Positions 33,243-41,031 of a stretch of 50,292 bases of DNA are shown piece by piece. The number at the start of each line of letters is the position of its first letter. Within the stretch, counting starts at the first letter, position 1. Both the position numbers and the translations under genes were made by a program. The stretch covers positions 1 to 50,292 of the forward strand of contig JBHHYS010000004.1 in NCBI GenBank assembly GCA_046757645.1. Direction: 5' to 3'. The notes under the pieces are model-generated. The model did not search any database, was not told where the DNA came from, and saw only the letters and a list, made by a program, of their open reading frames with translations. The stretch comes from JBHHYS01 sp046757645. Lineage in GTDB: Bacteria; Acidobacteriota; Terriglobia; Acidiferrales; 2-02-FULL-67-57.

Positions 33243-34043
33243 ATGCGCATCCGGTTCTGGCTCGGCTTTGGGTTGGCGTGGGCGGTCGCCGCCGGCGCTC
33301 CCTGCGTGGCCCAGGTGCGGGTGGAAGTGCCGGCCCCCAGCGGCGAGATCAACGTCACCTACACCGCGCCGGCCGACGAAGGGCAGGCGGCGCGCTTGCG
33401 CGACCTGGCGGTGCGCCTCAAGCCCCGCGCCGACCAGTTGTACATCCTCGACCGCATCGACATCGTCATTGTCCACTCTGTCCGGGAGCTCGAGCAGCGC
33501 CTGGGCCCGCAGGCGGCGGGAGCCCTCTCCGGCGTCAGCTACGTCCATGGCATCCTGTTTCTCTCCCCCCTGAGCTGGCGGGGCAACCCAACTTCCGAGG
33601 CGCTTGAGCACGAAATGGAGCAAGCCCTGGTGCGATACGCCGCGTTGCAGTTGGCGGGCGGGAACCGGCTGCCCGATTGGCTCGAGCAAGGCTTGGTCAG
33701 CGTGCTGACCCAGCGCTCCTTTGCCATCACTACCGCTGAACTGGTCGCCCGGCGCGCCTCCTTATTGCTTGCCCAGCGCCAGGCCGACGACCCCGCCATC
33801 GGCTACTGGGCCGTCCGCTACCTGACCGAGGCTCGCGGCGGCTTGACCCCGCTGCGTCAGCTTTTGCGCCTGGTAGCCCAGCGCCCGGACAGCTTCGTGG
33901 AGAACTTGCAACTGGTCTACGGCGTCCCGGTAGGCACGCTCGAGCGCGACTGGCGGCGCTGGATGAACGCAGAGGTGGAGGCGGAGAAGAAGAGGCGTGA
34001 GGGCGGTGTGCGTACCGGCCCGCTGGTCAAAGACCGTGACTGA
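33243..34043 (+). CDS. Secreted peptidase-MA-like protein with a degenerate HEXXH motif
   Basis: The 266-aa exported protein (signal peptide WLGFGLAWAVAAGAPCVAQ) resembles the peptidase-MA-like gluzincin domain. That domain has a helix with HEXXH followed by a PxWLxEGL segment. Here the helix reads ALEHEMEQAL, so the motif is HEMEQ with the second His replaced by Gln, followed by RLPDWLEQGLVSVL. Such a protein probably does not bind zinc normally and may be a pseudo-enzyme. The ATG at 33243 is chosen for the signal peptide. Its stop overlaps the start of the nuclease gene (TGATG), so the two are coupled. Confidence 0.7.
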   Translation: MRIRFWLGFGLAWAVAAGAPCVAQVRVEVPAPSGEINVTYTAPADEGQAARLRDLAVRLKPRADQLYILDRIDIVIVHSVRELEQRLGPQAAGALSGVSYVHGILFLSPLSWRGNPTSEALEHEMEQALVRYAALQLAGGNRLPDWLEQGLVSVLTQRSFAITTAELVARRASLLLAQRQADDPAIGYWAVRYLTEARGGLTPLRQLLRLVAQRPDSFVENLQLVYGVPVGTLERDWRRWMNAEVEAEKKRREGGVRTGPLVKDRD

Positions 34044-34951
34044 TGCAAACACCTCTGCCGGATTCCACGCTCGTTCGCCGCGCCTGCGGGGCGACCCACC
34101 TTCTTTTGCTTTTGCTCTTTTTCCTGGTGCCCGGCGGGGATGCCACTGCGTGGGGTCCTCGCGGGCACGAGCTGGTGAACGAGCACGCCGTGGCCACGCT
34201 GCCGCCTGAGCTTCGGCCCTTCTTTGAGGCCCATCGGAGTTGGCTGGTGGCCAATGCCAGCTTGCCGGACGATTGGGTCAAGAGCGATCCCAGCGAGCAA
34301 CCCCACCACTTCATCGATATTGAGCGCTACGCCCGGAAATTCGAGCAGATGCCCCGGACGCGCGAAGAGGCCCTGGCCGGGGTGGGCAAAGATTACCTGG
34401 ACGACAGCGGCGACCTCATCTGGTGGCTCCCGCAGGTCACCGGCAAGTTGGCCAAGGCCATGGAAGCGCGCAACCTGGATGAGATTCTCCGCTGGGCGGT
34501 GGCAGTGGCCCACTACGCCGGCGATATCTCCCAGCCGCTGCACACCACTGAGAATTACGACGGGCAGTTGACCCAGCAACCCGGCGTCCACGCCAAGTTC
34601 GAAACCCAGACGGTGAACCACCTCGCCGGTTTCCTGGAGCTCCAACCGCAGCCGGCCCGCTTTCTCGCCGACCCCTTCAACTCCATCTTCGCTCAGATCA
34701 GGCGGAGCTACCGGCGCATCCCTGAGGTGCTCAAAACGGACAAGCAGGCGCGAAACGTGGACCAGACGCGAGGCACGACCTACTCCGCTCTGATGGCTTC
34801 GAAGTTGCGCCGTCTGATCCGGCAGCAATTTGAAGCTGGTGCTAGCCTGACTGGCTCGCTGTGGTTCACCGCCTGGATTCAAGCCGGCCGCCCCGATTTG
34901 TCCGGCCTGCAAGCCGCCGGAAAGGAGGCCCGGCCCGGCGACGGTCAGTAA
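34043..34951 (+). CDS. Secreted S1/P1-type zinc nuclease / phospholipase C-fold enzyme
   Basis: The 302-aa protein carries the trinuclear-zinc pattern of the S1/P1 nuclease family. The signal peptide ends ...GGDATA, leaving Trp-Gly at the mature N-terminus, where the Trp1 amino group is a zinc ligand. Other ligand motifs are GPRGHELVNEHA, PHHFIDIE, VAHYAGDISQPLHT, and GVHAKFE. These enzymes cut single-stranded nucleic acid or, in related families, phospholipids. Coupling to the preceding degenerate peptidase-like gene is structural only. The C-terminal tail is disordered-looking. Confidence 0.88.
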   Translation: MQTPLPDSTLVRRACGATHLLLLLLFFLVPGGDATAWGPRGHELVNEHAVATLPPELRPFFEAHRSWLVANASLPDDWVKSDPSEQPHHFIDIERYARKFEQMPRTREEALAGVGKDYLDDSGDLIWWLPQVTGKLAKAMEARNLDEILRWAVAVAHYAGDISQPLHTTENYDGQLTQQPGVHAKFETQTVNHLAGFLELQPQPARFLADPFNSIFAQIRRSYRRIPEVLKTDKQARNVDQTRGTTYSALMASKLRRLIRQQFEAGASLTGSLWFTAWIQAGRPDLSGLQAAGKEARPGDGQ

Positions 34952-35001
34952 TTCAGCCGGGGACAAGCAAAGGCGGGAGGGGGGAGCGGAACTCCGTCGG
35001 G

Positions 35002-35379
35002 CTATTGACCCACCGGCGCTTCGGTTTCGACGGGGCGATGAGCTTCCTTGATGCGGGCGGCCTTTTTGCCCTTCTTGCCGCGCAGGTAATAGAGCTTGGC
35101 CCGGCGGACGCGGCCCGGGCGGATGACTTCAATGGTTTCAATCGCCGGGGAGTGAAGCGGAAAGATGCGCTCCACCCCGATGCCGAACGATACTTTGCGA
35201 ACCGTAAAGGTCTCCTGGATATTTTTGCCCCGGCGGGCAATCACCACCCCCTCAAATGGCTGCACGCGAGTCTTGTCGCCTTCTTTGATCTTCACGCGCA
35301 CGCGCACGGTGTCGCCCGGACGGAAGGGGGGCAGATTCGTGCGAAGCTGTGCACGAGAAACTTTTTCCACCGTAGTCAT
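35002..35379 (-). CDS. rplS: 50S ribosomal protein L19
   Basis: The 125-aa protein has the L19 core: FRPGDTVRVRVKIKEGDK, QPFEGVVIARRG, and ERIFPLHSPAIETIEVIRPG, with RRAKLYYLRGKKGKKARI-type ending (RRAKLYYLRGKKGKKAARI). The ATG at 35379 is chosen because GGGGAG lies upstream and the family begins there; the open frame extends to 35442. A TATACT -10 box on the minus strand is at 35418-35413, so rplS appears to have its own promoter. In many bacteria it follows trmD directly; here a gene on the opposite strand separates them. Confidence 0.95.
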   Translation of the reverse strand: MTTVEKVSRAQLRTNLPPFRPGDTVRVRVKIKEGDKTRVQPFEGVVIARRGKNIQETFTVRKVSFGIGVERIFPLHSPAIETIEVIRPGRVRRAKLYYLRGKKGKKAARIKEAHRPVETEAPVGQ

Positions 35380-35412
35380 ATATACTTGCTCCCCGGAAGG
35401 AACCAGTAGCTT

Positions 35413-35418
35413 AGTATA
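35413..35418 (-). promoter_or_regulatory. -10 box of rplS (TATACT)
   Basis: TATACT on the minus strand predicts a start near 35406 and a leader of about 27 nt with a Shine-Dalgarno sequence. No -35 of good quality was found. Confidence 0.4.
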
Positions 35419-35577
35419 CCCAAAACCGGCGTCGAGAGCCACCCCCTTGATGAACGGGGCGAGTCTTCGGAGGGAGAAGCCCGGCGCCTGCCCGGCGGGC
35501 CCCCTCGGCTTGACGATAGCACCCGGGTTGGCCGAGAATAATCCAGCGAGTAGATCGTTTATCTGAGGCGTTTTCCG

Positions 35578-35958
35578 ATGGGGTTTTTCAATCTTTTTCG
35601 TCGCATTCGCCGCCCCTTCTGGTTCATTTGTTACAACTGCTTGAACCGCAACGGGAACAACACCCTCGAGGCCATTTTTTACTACCAGGGCCCGCCCGAG
35701 GTCGTCTCCGGGCGGCCATCGGTGCGGTGCCCTCGCTGCCAGGATCTCAACACCCGCTCCTTCCAGTTCTTGAAGGATGAGGGCGAGGAGGCGGCGCTCG
35801 TCGGCTTAGAGCGCATCGTCAAGTCGAATCCCCCCGAGCGGTTTCCGGTGAAGCCCGCGGCTCGAGTCCTGTCCGACCGGGTGGGGAAGAACTCCTCCAC
35901 GGTGTCATTCCGAGGAGCCGACAGCAAGGAAGAATCCCCGAACTCATCGATTGCTTAA
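35578..35958 (+). CDS. Zinc-ribbon protein, 126 aa, with repeat-derived C-terminus
   Basis: No family was recognised. A basic start (FFNLFRRIRRPFWFI) is followed by a four-cysteine zinc ribbon: CYNC at about residues 18-21 and CPRC at about 51-54. A short helix follows. The last 15-20 residues (VSFRGADSKEES) translate a dispersed intergenic repeat rather than protein-like sequence. It is the only plus-strand gene in the ribosomal region and lies between trmD and rplS. G+C is somewhat lower than its neighbours. Function is unknown. Confidence 0.55.
   Translation: MGFFNLFRRIRRPFWFICYNCLNRNGNNTLEAIFYYQGPPEVVSGRPSVRCPRCQDLNTRSFQFLKDEGEEAALVGLERIVKSNPPERFPVKPAARVLSDRVGKNSSTVSFRGADSKEESPNSSIA
35901..35945. 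repeat. Dispersed TGTCATTCCGAGGAG-type repeat
   Basis: The segment TGTCATTCCGAGGAGCCGA followed by AGGAAGAATCCCC resembles a short repeat scattered between genes in many environmental genomes. It covers the end of the zinc-ribbon ORF. Confidence 0.55.
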
Positions 35959-36015
35959 CAGAGAGATTTTTCCCTGCCCGCAGACTGACAGAAAAAATAC
36001 TTTTTCGCTACCCGG

Positions 36016-36786
36016 CTAGAACTTCTCGGCGGTTTCCAGCCGGCGGCGGTCTTCTTCGCTCAACTCCGCGCGCGCCAGCAGGTCGGGGCGATTCCGCCGC
36101 GTCTTTTCCAGCGCCCGCTGGCGGCGCCAGCGGTGAATCTCTTGGTGGTTGCCGCTGACTACCACCTCCGGCACTTTGTACCCGCGGAACTCCGCTGGCC
36201 GGGTGTAGTGGGGGCAATCGAGGATGCCGCCGGCGGTGATGCGCGCCTGGGGATGGGCAGCGAAGGATTCTTCCACCGCGGAGCGGGCGTCGCCGAGCGC
36301 GTGCGGGAGCAGCCGGGTCACCGCATCCACGACCACCGCGGCGGGCAGCTCGCCGCCGCTCAGCACGTAGTCGCCGATGGAAAGCTCCAGCGTGGCTAGG
36401 TGCTCGGCCACCCGCTCATCCACGCCTTCGTAGCGGCCGCAGATCAGCACCAAGCGCGGCTCCTGCGCCAGGGAGTGCGCCACCGCCTGCGTCAGGAGCT
36501 TACCCTGGGCGGAGAGCAATACGATAGGCGTCCGGGGCCGTTCTGGCTCCGGCACGCCGCTCAGAATGCTCTCCACCGCGGCAAAAATCGGCTCGGGCTT
36601 GAGCACCATGCCTTCGCCGCCTCCGAAGGGCCGGTCGTCCACGGTGCGGTGCTTGTCGGTCGTATGCCGGCGCAGGTCGTGCAGACGAATGTCAATCAGC
36701 TTTTCTTCCCGGGCTCGGCGCAGGATGCCGTAGTCGAACGGCCCCTGAAAGAACTCGGGGAAGATGGTAATGATGTCGTAGGTCAC
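36016..36786 (-). CDS. trmD: tRNA (guanine-N1)-methyltransferase
   Basis: This SPOUT-class enzyme makes m1G37 in tRNAs. The 256-aa protein begins VTYDIITIFPEFFQG and contains GGGEGMVLKPEPIF, the knot region LICGRYEGVDERV, and SIGDYVLSGGELPA. CPHYTRPAEFRG and SGNHQEIHRWR complete the pattern. The start is GTG 36786; the next upstream in-frame option is TTG 36807. No Shine-Dalgarno sequence is seen, but TATGAT ends exactly 6 nt before the GTG, suggesting a leaderless transcript. Confidence 0.94.
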   Translation of the reverse strand: MTYDIITIFPEFFQGPFDYGILRRAREEKLIDIRLHDLRRHTTDKHRTVDDRPFGGGEGMVLKPEPIFAAVESILSGVPEPERPRTPIVLLSAQGKLLTQAVAHSLAQEPRLVLICGRYEGVDERVAEHLATLELSIGDYVLSGGELPAAVVVDAVTRLLPHALGDARSAVEESFAAHPQARITAGGILDCPHYTRPAEFRGYKVPEVVVSGNHQEIHRWRRQRALEKTRRNRPDLLARAELSEEDRRRLETAEKF

Positions 36787-36792
36787 AATGGA

Positions 36793-36798
36793 ATCATA
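36793..36798 (-). promoter_or_regulatory. -10 box of trmD (TATGAT), 6 nt before the GTG
   Basis: Spacing to the start codon is identical to that at ggt and ruvX. A -35 box was not convincing. Confidence 0.4.
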
Positions 36799-36834
36799 CA
36801 ACCACAAGCCCAGCGCCGGCTTGAGCCGCTTCGC

Positions 36835-37233
36835 TCATTTCTTTTTGACGAGTTTGAGGGCGACGGAGTTGATGCAGTAGCGCTGGCCGGTGGGGGCGGG
36901 GCCGTCGTCAAAGACGTGGCCCAGGTGGGCGTCGCAGTGGGGGCACAACACCTCCGTGCGCTGCATAAAGTGGCTGTCGTCTTCTGCGCTTCGAACCGTA
37001 TCCGCCGCGATGGGTGTCCAGAAACTCGGCCAGCCGGTGCCGGAGTCGAACTTGGTCTCGGAGCTGAAGAGTTCCGCGCCGCAACAGACGCACAGGTAAA
37101 CCCCCGCCTCTTTGCAGTCGTGGTAGTCGCCCGAAAACGGCGGCTCAGTCCCCTTTCTTCGACACACCGCAAACTGCTCCGGCGTGAGTTGTTGCCTCCA
37201 CTTCTCCTCAGTCTTGTCGAGCTTGTTTTTCAC
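36835..37233 (-). CDS. msrB: Peptide-methionine (R)-S-oxide reductase
   Basis: This enzyme repairs methionine-R-sulfoxide in proteins. The 132-aa protein has two zinc-binding CxxC pairs (CVCCGAELF and CPHCDAHLGHVF), the substrate pocket KFDSGTGWPSFW, and the catalytic Cys in QRYCINSVAL. Length and motifs are standard for the cysteine form. It sits between trmD and rimM on the same strand, an uncommon insertion into the ribosomal/tRNA-modification cluster. A degenerate repeat lies just upstream (37255-37275). Confidence 0.95.
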   Translation of the reverse strand: MKNKLDKTEEKWRQQLTPEQFAVCRRKGTEPPFSGDYHDCKEAGVYLCVCCGAELFSSETKFDSGTGWPSFWTPIAADTVRSAEDDSHFMQRTEVLCPHCDAHLGHVFDDGPAPTGQRYCINSVALKLVKKK

Positions 37234-37254
37234 CCGGCTCCCTCTCTCTCGCTG

Positions 37255-37275
37255 GGGCCGACATTCTTGTCTGCT
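37255..37275. repeat. Degenerate copy of the GACATTCxTGTC hairpin repeat
   Basis: GACA and TGTC flank the loop TTCT (37260-37271), with neighbouring bases like the CGCAGACA...TGTCTGCG hairpin at 28646-28665. It lies in the rimM to msrB gap. Confidence 0.5.
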
Positions 37276-37299
37276 CAGTGTGCCCGAGGTCTCAGCTCT

Positions 37300-37827
37300 C
37301 TATAGGTTCAGCTCCCGCAGGCCTGGGGGGAGGATGACTTCGATGAGTTCTTCCTCCACGGCGATGCGGCGGCAGAACTCCTCGGCAAAGGGAATCAGCA
37401 ACTCCGCCCCCGCGGGGGTGTCCACGGCCAGCAGCGGGGTGCCGCCGGTGGGGAGGAGTCCGCGCACCCGCCCCAGCTCCTCGCCGCTTTCCCCATCCAC
37501 TACTCGGCAGCCCACCAAGTCGTCCACGTAGAAGGTGGCTGTGCCCAGCGGCGCCGCTTCTGCGCGGGGAATCTGAATCTCCTGCCCCACCAGCTCTTGG
37601 GCCTGGGCGATGGAGTCGCAGCCGGCAAACTGGAAGACCAGGTAGTTCTTATGCGGCCAGGTGCGTTCGACCCGGCGGCGGCGGGGTTCGCTCGAGCCGT
37701 CCCACAGCCAGACTTCGCTCCGCCGGGCCAAGCGTTCGGGGAAGTCGGTCGAGAGTTTGGCGGCCACCTCGCCGCGCCGGCCCTGCGTCTTCACAATCCG
37801 GGCCACGCTCAGCCAGGAGGCGCGCAT
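37300..37827 (-). CDS. rimM: Ribosome maturation factor RimM
   Basis: The 175-aa protein assists 30S subunit assembly at S19. The N-terminal RimM barrel begins VARIVKTQGRRGEVAAKL; a short linker and a C-terminal PRC barrel (FYVDDLVGCRVVD to AELLIPFAEEFCRRI) follow. It ends with a hydrophobic VEVILPPGL-like strand. It lies between khpA and msrB. The order rpsP-khpA-rimM-trmD-rplS is the usual one, here loosened by insertions. Confidence 0.93.
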   Translation of the reverse strand: MRASWLSVARIVKTQGRRGEVAAKLSTDFPERLARRSEVWLWDGSSEPRRRRVERTWPHKNYLVFQFAGCDSIAQAQELVGQEIQIPRAEAAPLGTATFYVDDLVGCRVVDGESGEELGRVRGLLPTGGTPLLAVDTPAGAELLIPFAEEFCRRIAVEEELIEVILPPGLRELNL

Positions 37828-37885
37828 ACGACAGCAGCTGGGTGGAGCCCGCCTGCGTCCTGCGGACTTCGGCGGGTAAACAACC

Positions 37886-38116
37886 CTACTCCAGGATTTC
37901 CAGGGTGAAGCGTTTTCTCAGCTTCATCCCGGCGGCGCCCAGGATGGTGCGGATGGAGCGGGCGGTTCGCCCTTGCTTGCCGATCACCTTGCCCAGGTCG
38001 GAGGCGGCCACCCGCAGCTCCAGCACCGTTACCTGCTCGCCTTCGATCGCCCGCACGGTCACTTGATCGGGATTGTCCACCAAGGACTTGGCAATCTGCT
38101 CGACCAGATCTCTCAT
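37886..38116 (-). CDS. khpA: KH-domain RNA-binding protein KhpA
   Basis: The 76-aa protein is a single KH domain with the GKVIGKQGRTARSIR nucleic-acid-binding loop. In other bacteria KhpA partners KhpB in RNA chaperone roles linked to cell elongation. It is in its usual place between rpsP and rimM. GGAGGGGG lies 7 nt before the ATG. Confidence 0.95.
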   Translation of the reverse strand: MRDLVEQIAKSLVDNPDQVTVRAIEGEQVTVLELRVAASDLGKVIGKQGRTARSIRTILGAAGMKLRKRFTLEILE

Positions 38117-38191
38117 TGGCGCCCCCCTCCTGCCTTCCTCTCTCCCCGAGGAGCCCGTGAACCGCCTGAACTAGAAGTATGAGCGAAGATT

Positions 38192-38431
38192 CTAAACCAA
38201 TTTGTGCCGGCGCAAGAAGCTGCGTACCGTGTCCGTGGGTTGGGCGCCCTTTCCGAGCCAGTACTGGATGCGATCCGCCTTCAAGCTAATCGCCGTCGGC
38301 TGCCGCCGCGGGTTGTAGTGGCCCACGACTTCCACGTAGGCGCTGTCGCGGGCTCGCCTCTGATCCATCACCACAATGCGGTAGGCGGGCTGCTTCTTCT
38401 TCCCTACACGAGCTAGGCGGATCCTCAGCAC
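38192..38431 (-). CDS. rpsP: 30S ribosomal protein S16
   Basis: The 79-aa protein has the S16 hallmarks LRIRLARVGKKKQPAYRIVV, RRARDSAYVEVVGHYNPR, and IQYWLGKGAQPTDTV. The start is GTG with GGAGG 8 nt upstream. It is the first gene of the rpsP-khpA-rimM cluster on the minus strand. Confidence 0.97.
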   Translation of the reverse strand: MLRIRLARVGKKKQPAYRIVVMDQRRARDSAYVEVVGHYNPRRQPTAISLKADRIQYWLGKGAQPTDTVRSFLRRHKLV

Positions 38432-38546
38432 AGGTCGTTCCTCCTAAATGCGTGCCCATTATACCCTCGTTCGCTCGCTGCCGGAAGAGGGGTGAGGAAG
38501 CGCGCGGGGGATGGCCAGGCGGAACCAGGCAACTCGGGAGGCGGCT

Positions 38547-39557
38547 TCAGGCTTTTGCCGGGCGAGCGGCCGGCAGGTAGCCGTGCTCGACGTACCAGCG
38601 GTAGGTCTTCTCCAGCGTCTGCGGCAGCGGTGTCTGGGGGTAGCCCAGCTCGCGGATGGCGCGCTCCGAGGAATAGCAACGGTTGTAGCGCCCCATGTGC
38701 AACAGTTCTGGAGTGAGCGAGGGTTCGCGCCGGGTGAGCCGGGAAACGCCGTAGCTGCCCCAGGCGGCCAGCGCCGCCACCCAGTAGGGCACCGCCTGGA
38801 TGCGCACCGGCTTGCCCATCACCTCGCCCACCAGGCGGAACAGCTCCACGTAGCGGCGGTGTTCGCCCCCCAGGATGTAGCGCCGGCCGCTCCGCCCCCG
38901 TTCCATGGCGGCGATGTGGCCCACGCAGACGTCGTCCACGTCGCAGGTGGTGGTGGCCCCCTCCAGGCCGCGAACGGTGGAGTGCTCCTGCACCAGCTTG
39001 AACATCCGCCCCGCATTCCAACTGGTATCCCGGGGACCGAAGATCAACGCCGGGTTAACCACCACCACCTCCAATCCCCTCGCCGTGGCTTTCAGGGCTT
39101 CCTGTTCGCCGAGGTGCTTCGAGGTGGCGTAGCCGATGTCGTGCGGCCCCCAGTTCCAGGGAGTGTCCTCGTCGCCAGGGCGGCCGCCCCGCTCGGCGGG
39201 GTAGCCGATGGCGGCGATCGAGCTGGTGTGCACGACGCGGCGCACCCCATTCCGCTGCGCCGCTTCGACCACATTCCGGGTGCCCCCCACATTGACCCGG
39301 AATAGCCGGGCGCGTTTCGGGCGCCAGTAGCTCACCAGCCCGGCGACGTGGTAGATGCCTTCCACACCGCGGCTGGCCGCCAGCAGGGAATCGAAGTCGG
39401 TGAGGTCGCCTTCGACCACCTCCACCGGCAGGCCGGCGAGCAGGGTGGGCGGGGTGCGCGGGCGCTTGAGCACCCGCACGGCGTGCCCGCGCGCTACCAG
39501 GTGGTGAACCAGGTTCGCCCCCAGAAAACCGGTGCCGCCCGTAACCAGAACCTTCAT
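38547..39557 (-). CDS. NAD-dependent epimerase/dehydratase (HpnA-like)
   Basis: The 336-aa extended short-chain dehydrogenase has the nucleotide-binding GGTGFLGANLVHHL at its start and a YATSKHLGE active site (YxxxK). The TSS preceding it (VHTSSIAAIG) supplies the catalytic Ser. Its overall pattern resembles HpnA-type hopanoid-associated sugar epimerases and dihydroflavonol-4-reductases. No hopanoid gene is in the window, so the substrate is open. It separates ffh from rpsP, which are often closer in other genomes. Confidence 0.82.
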   Translation of the reverse strand: MKVLVTGGTGFLGANLVHHLVARGHAVRVLKRPRTPPTLLAGLPVEVVEGDLTDFDSLLAASRGVEGIYHVAGLVSYWRPKRARLFRVNVGGTRNVVEAAQRNGVRRVVHTSSIAAIGYPAERGGRPGDEDTPWNWGPHDIGYATSKHLGEQEALKATARGLEVVVVNPALIFGPRDTSWNAGRMFKLVQEHSTVRGLEGATTTCDVDDVCVGHIAAMERGRSGRRYILGGEHRRYVELFRLVGEVMGKPVRIQAVPYWVAALAAWGSYGVSRLTRREPSLTPELLHMGRYNRCYSSERAIRELGYPQTPLPQTLEKTYRWYVEHGYLPAARPAKA

Positions 39558-39575
39558 TCGCTGTCTGTGTGCAAT

Positions 39576-39646
39576 TCTCTGTGCTCTGCGTGCCGCTGTG
39601 ATTTCGTGGGCTTTACCACACCACAGAGGCGCAGAGGACGCTGAGA
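39576..39646. repeat. Imperfect inverted repeat of the CACAGAGG type
   Basis: TCTCTGTGCTCTGCG... (39576-39600) is roughly complementary to CACAGAGGCGCAGAGG... (39622-39646). The pattern matches a short repeat often found between genes in environmental genomes. It lies in the gap just after the ffh stop codon. Confidence 0.55.
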
Positions 39647-39650
39647 AAGT

Positions 39651-40991
39651 CTACAGGGGAAGTTTCATCTTGCCGCCGAAGCGCGCCGCCAGCTTGCGCA
39701 TGGCATCGCCCTTTTTCATTGCCTTCATCATCCGGCGCATTTCCGCATACTGGCGCAGAAGCTGGTTCACCTCTTGGACGCTGGTGCCACTGCCGCGGGC
39801 GATGCGCTTGCGGCGCTTGCCGTTCAAGATATCCGGCCGGCGGCGCTCCTTCGGCGTCATGGAATTGATGATCGCCTCCAGGCGCACCAGGCCACGCTCA
39901 TCCATTTGCCTCCCGCGCATCTCGGGGGCCACGCCGGGGATCATCTCCAGCACCTGCTCGAGCGGGCCCATGCGCGTGAGCTGGCGCAGTTGGTCGCGGA
40001 AGTCCTCCAGGGTGAACTCGGCCCGGCGCAGCTTGGCTTCGAGCTCCTCGGCCTTCACCCGGTCAACGCTTTCCTCCGCCTTCTCGATCAGGGAGAGCAC
40101 GTCGCCCATCCCCAGGATGCGGCTGGCGATGCGAGCGGGCGCGAACACCTCGAGCTGGTCGTATTTTTCCCCCGTGCCAATGAACTTGATGGGCTGGCCC
40201 GTCACCCAGCGGATGGAGAGCGCGGCGCCCCCGCGGGTGTCGCCGTCCGTCTTGGTGAGGATGACGCCGGTCGTCTGCAAGCGTTCGTGGAAGGTGCCGG
40301 CGCTGCGCACCGCGTCCTGGCCGGTCATGGCGTCGGCGACGAACAGCGTCTCCACCGGCGGGTAGGTCTTCTTCATCGCGGCCAGCTCGCCCATCAGCTC
40401 GTCGTCAATGTGCAGCCGCCCCTGGGTGTCCACCAGAATCACGTCGTAGGCAGAGAGCTCGGCTTCCCGCCGGGCGGCTTTCAGCAACTCGAGCGGGTCG
40501 GAGGAGTCTTTTTCCACCGCGGGCAGGCCCACGGCCCGGGCAATCTGGGCCAACTGCTCCCGCGCGGCGGGCCGGCGCACGTCGGTCGAAACCAGCACGG
40601 GGCGGTGGCCGCGCTTCGCCAGCCACTGGCCCAGCTTGCCCGCAGTGGTGGTCTTGCCCGAGCCTTGCAGGCCGGTGAGGTAGATGAGCGAGGGTGGTTT
40701 CTTGGAAAACTGCAACGGAGCCGGCTCGCGGCCCAGGAGCTCGATCAATGCGTCCCGGATGATTTTCAGCACCTGCTGGTCGGGGGAGAGGGAAAGCAGC
40801 ACGTCCTGGCCGAGGGCTTTGCGGCGGATGTTGTCGGTCAACTGCTGGACGACTTTGTAGTGGACGTCGCCTTCGAGCAAGGCGACGCGAATCTGGCCGA
40901 GCGCCCCCTGGAGATGCTCTTCGGAGAGCTTGCCCGCGCCCCGCAGGCTCTTGAACGTCCGTTCGAGCTTTTCCGTCAGCGCATCAAACAT
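39651..40991 (-). CDS. ffh: Signal recognition particle protein Ffh
   Basis: The 446-aa GTPase targets membrane and secreted proteins to the translocon with SRP RNA. The N domain is residues about 1-90. The G domain has TGLQGSGKTTTAGKLG (P-loop), DTQGRLHIDDELM (G3), and TKTDGDTRGGAALS (G4). The G3 motif is DTQGR rather than DTAGR, a known variant. The M domain begins near residue 300 and is methionine-rich, ending GKMKLPL. No SRP RNA gene was recognised in the window. Confidence 0.97.
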   Translation of the reverse strand: MFDALTEKLERTFKSLRGAGKLSEEHLQGALGQIRVALLEGDVHYKVVQQLTDNIRRKALGQDVLLSLSPDQQVLKIIRDALIELLGREPAPLQFSKKPPSLIYLTGLQGSGKTTTAGKLGQWLAKRGHRPVLVSTDVRRPAAREQLAQIARAVGLPAVEKDSSDPLELLKAARREAELSAYDVILVDTQGRLHIDDELMGELAAMKKTYPPVETLFVADAMTGQDAVRSAGTFHERLQTTGVILTKTDGDTRGGAALSIRWVTGQPIKFIGTGEKYDQLEVFAPARIASRILGMGDVLSLIEKAEESVDRVKAEELEAKLRRAEFTLEDFRDQLRQLTRMGPLEQVLEMIPGVAPEMRGRQMDERGLVRLEAIINSMTPKERRRPDILNGKRRKRIARGSGTSVQEVNQLLRQYAEMRRMMKAMKKGDAMRKLAARFGGKMKLPL

Positions 40992-41031
40992 AGGAGGCGG
41001 CCCTTGTGCCGACCCTCGATCCTAACAATGC

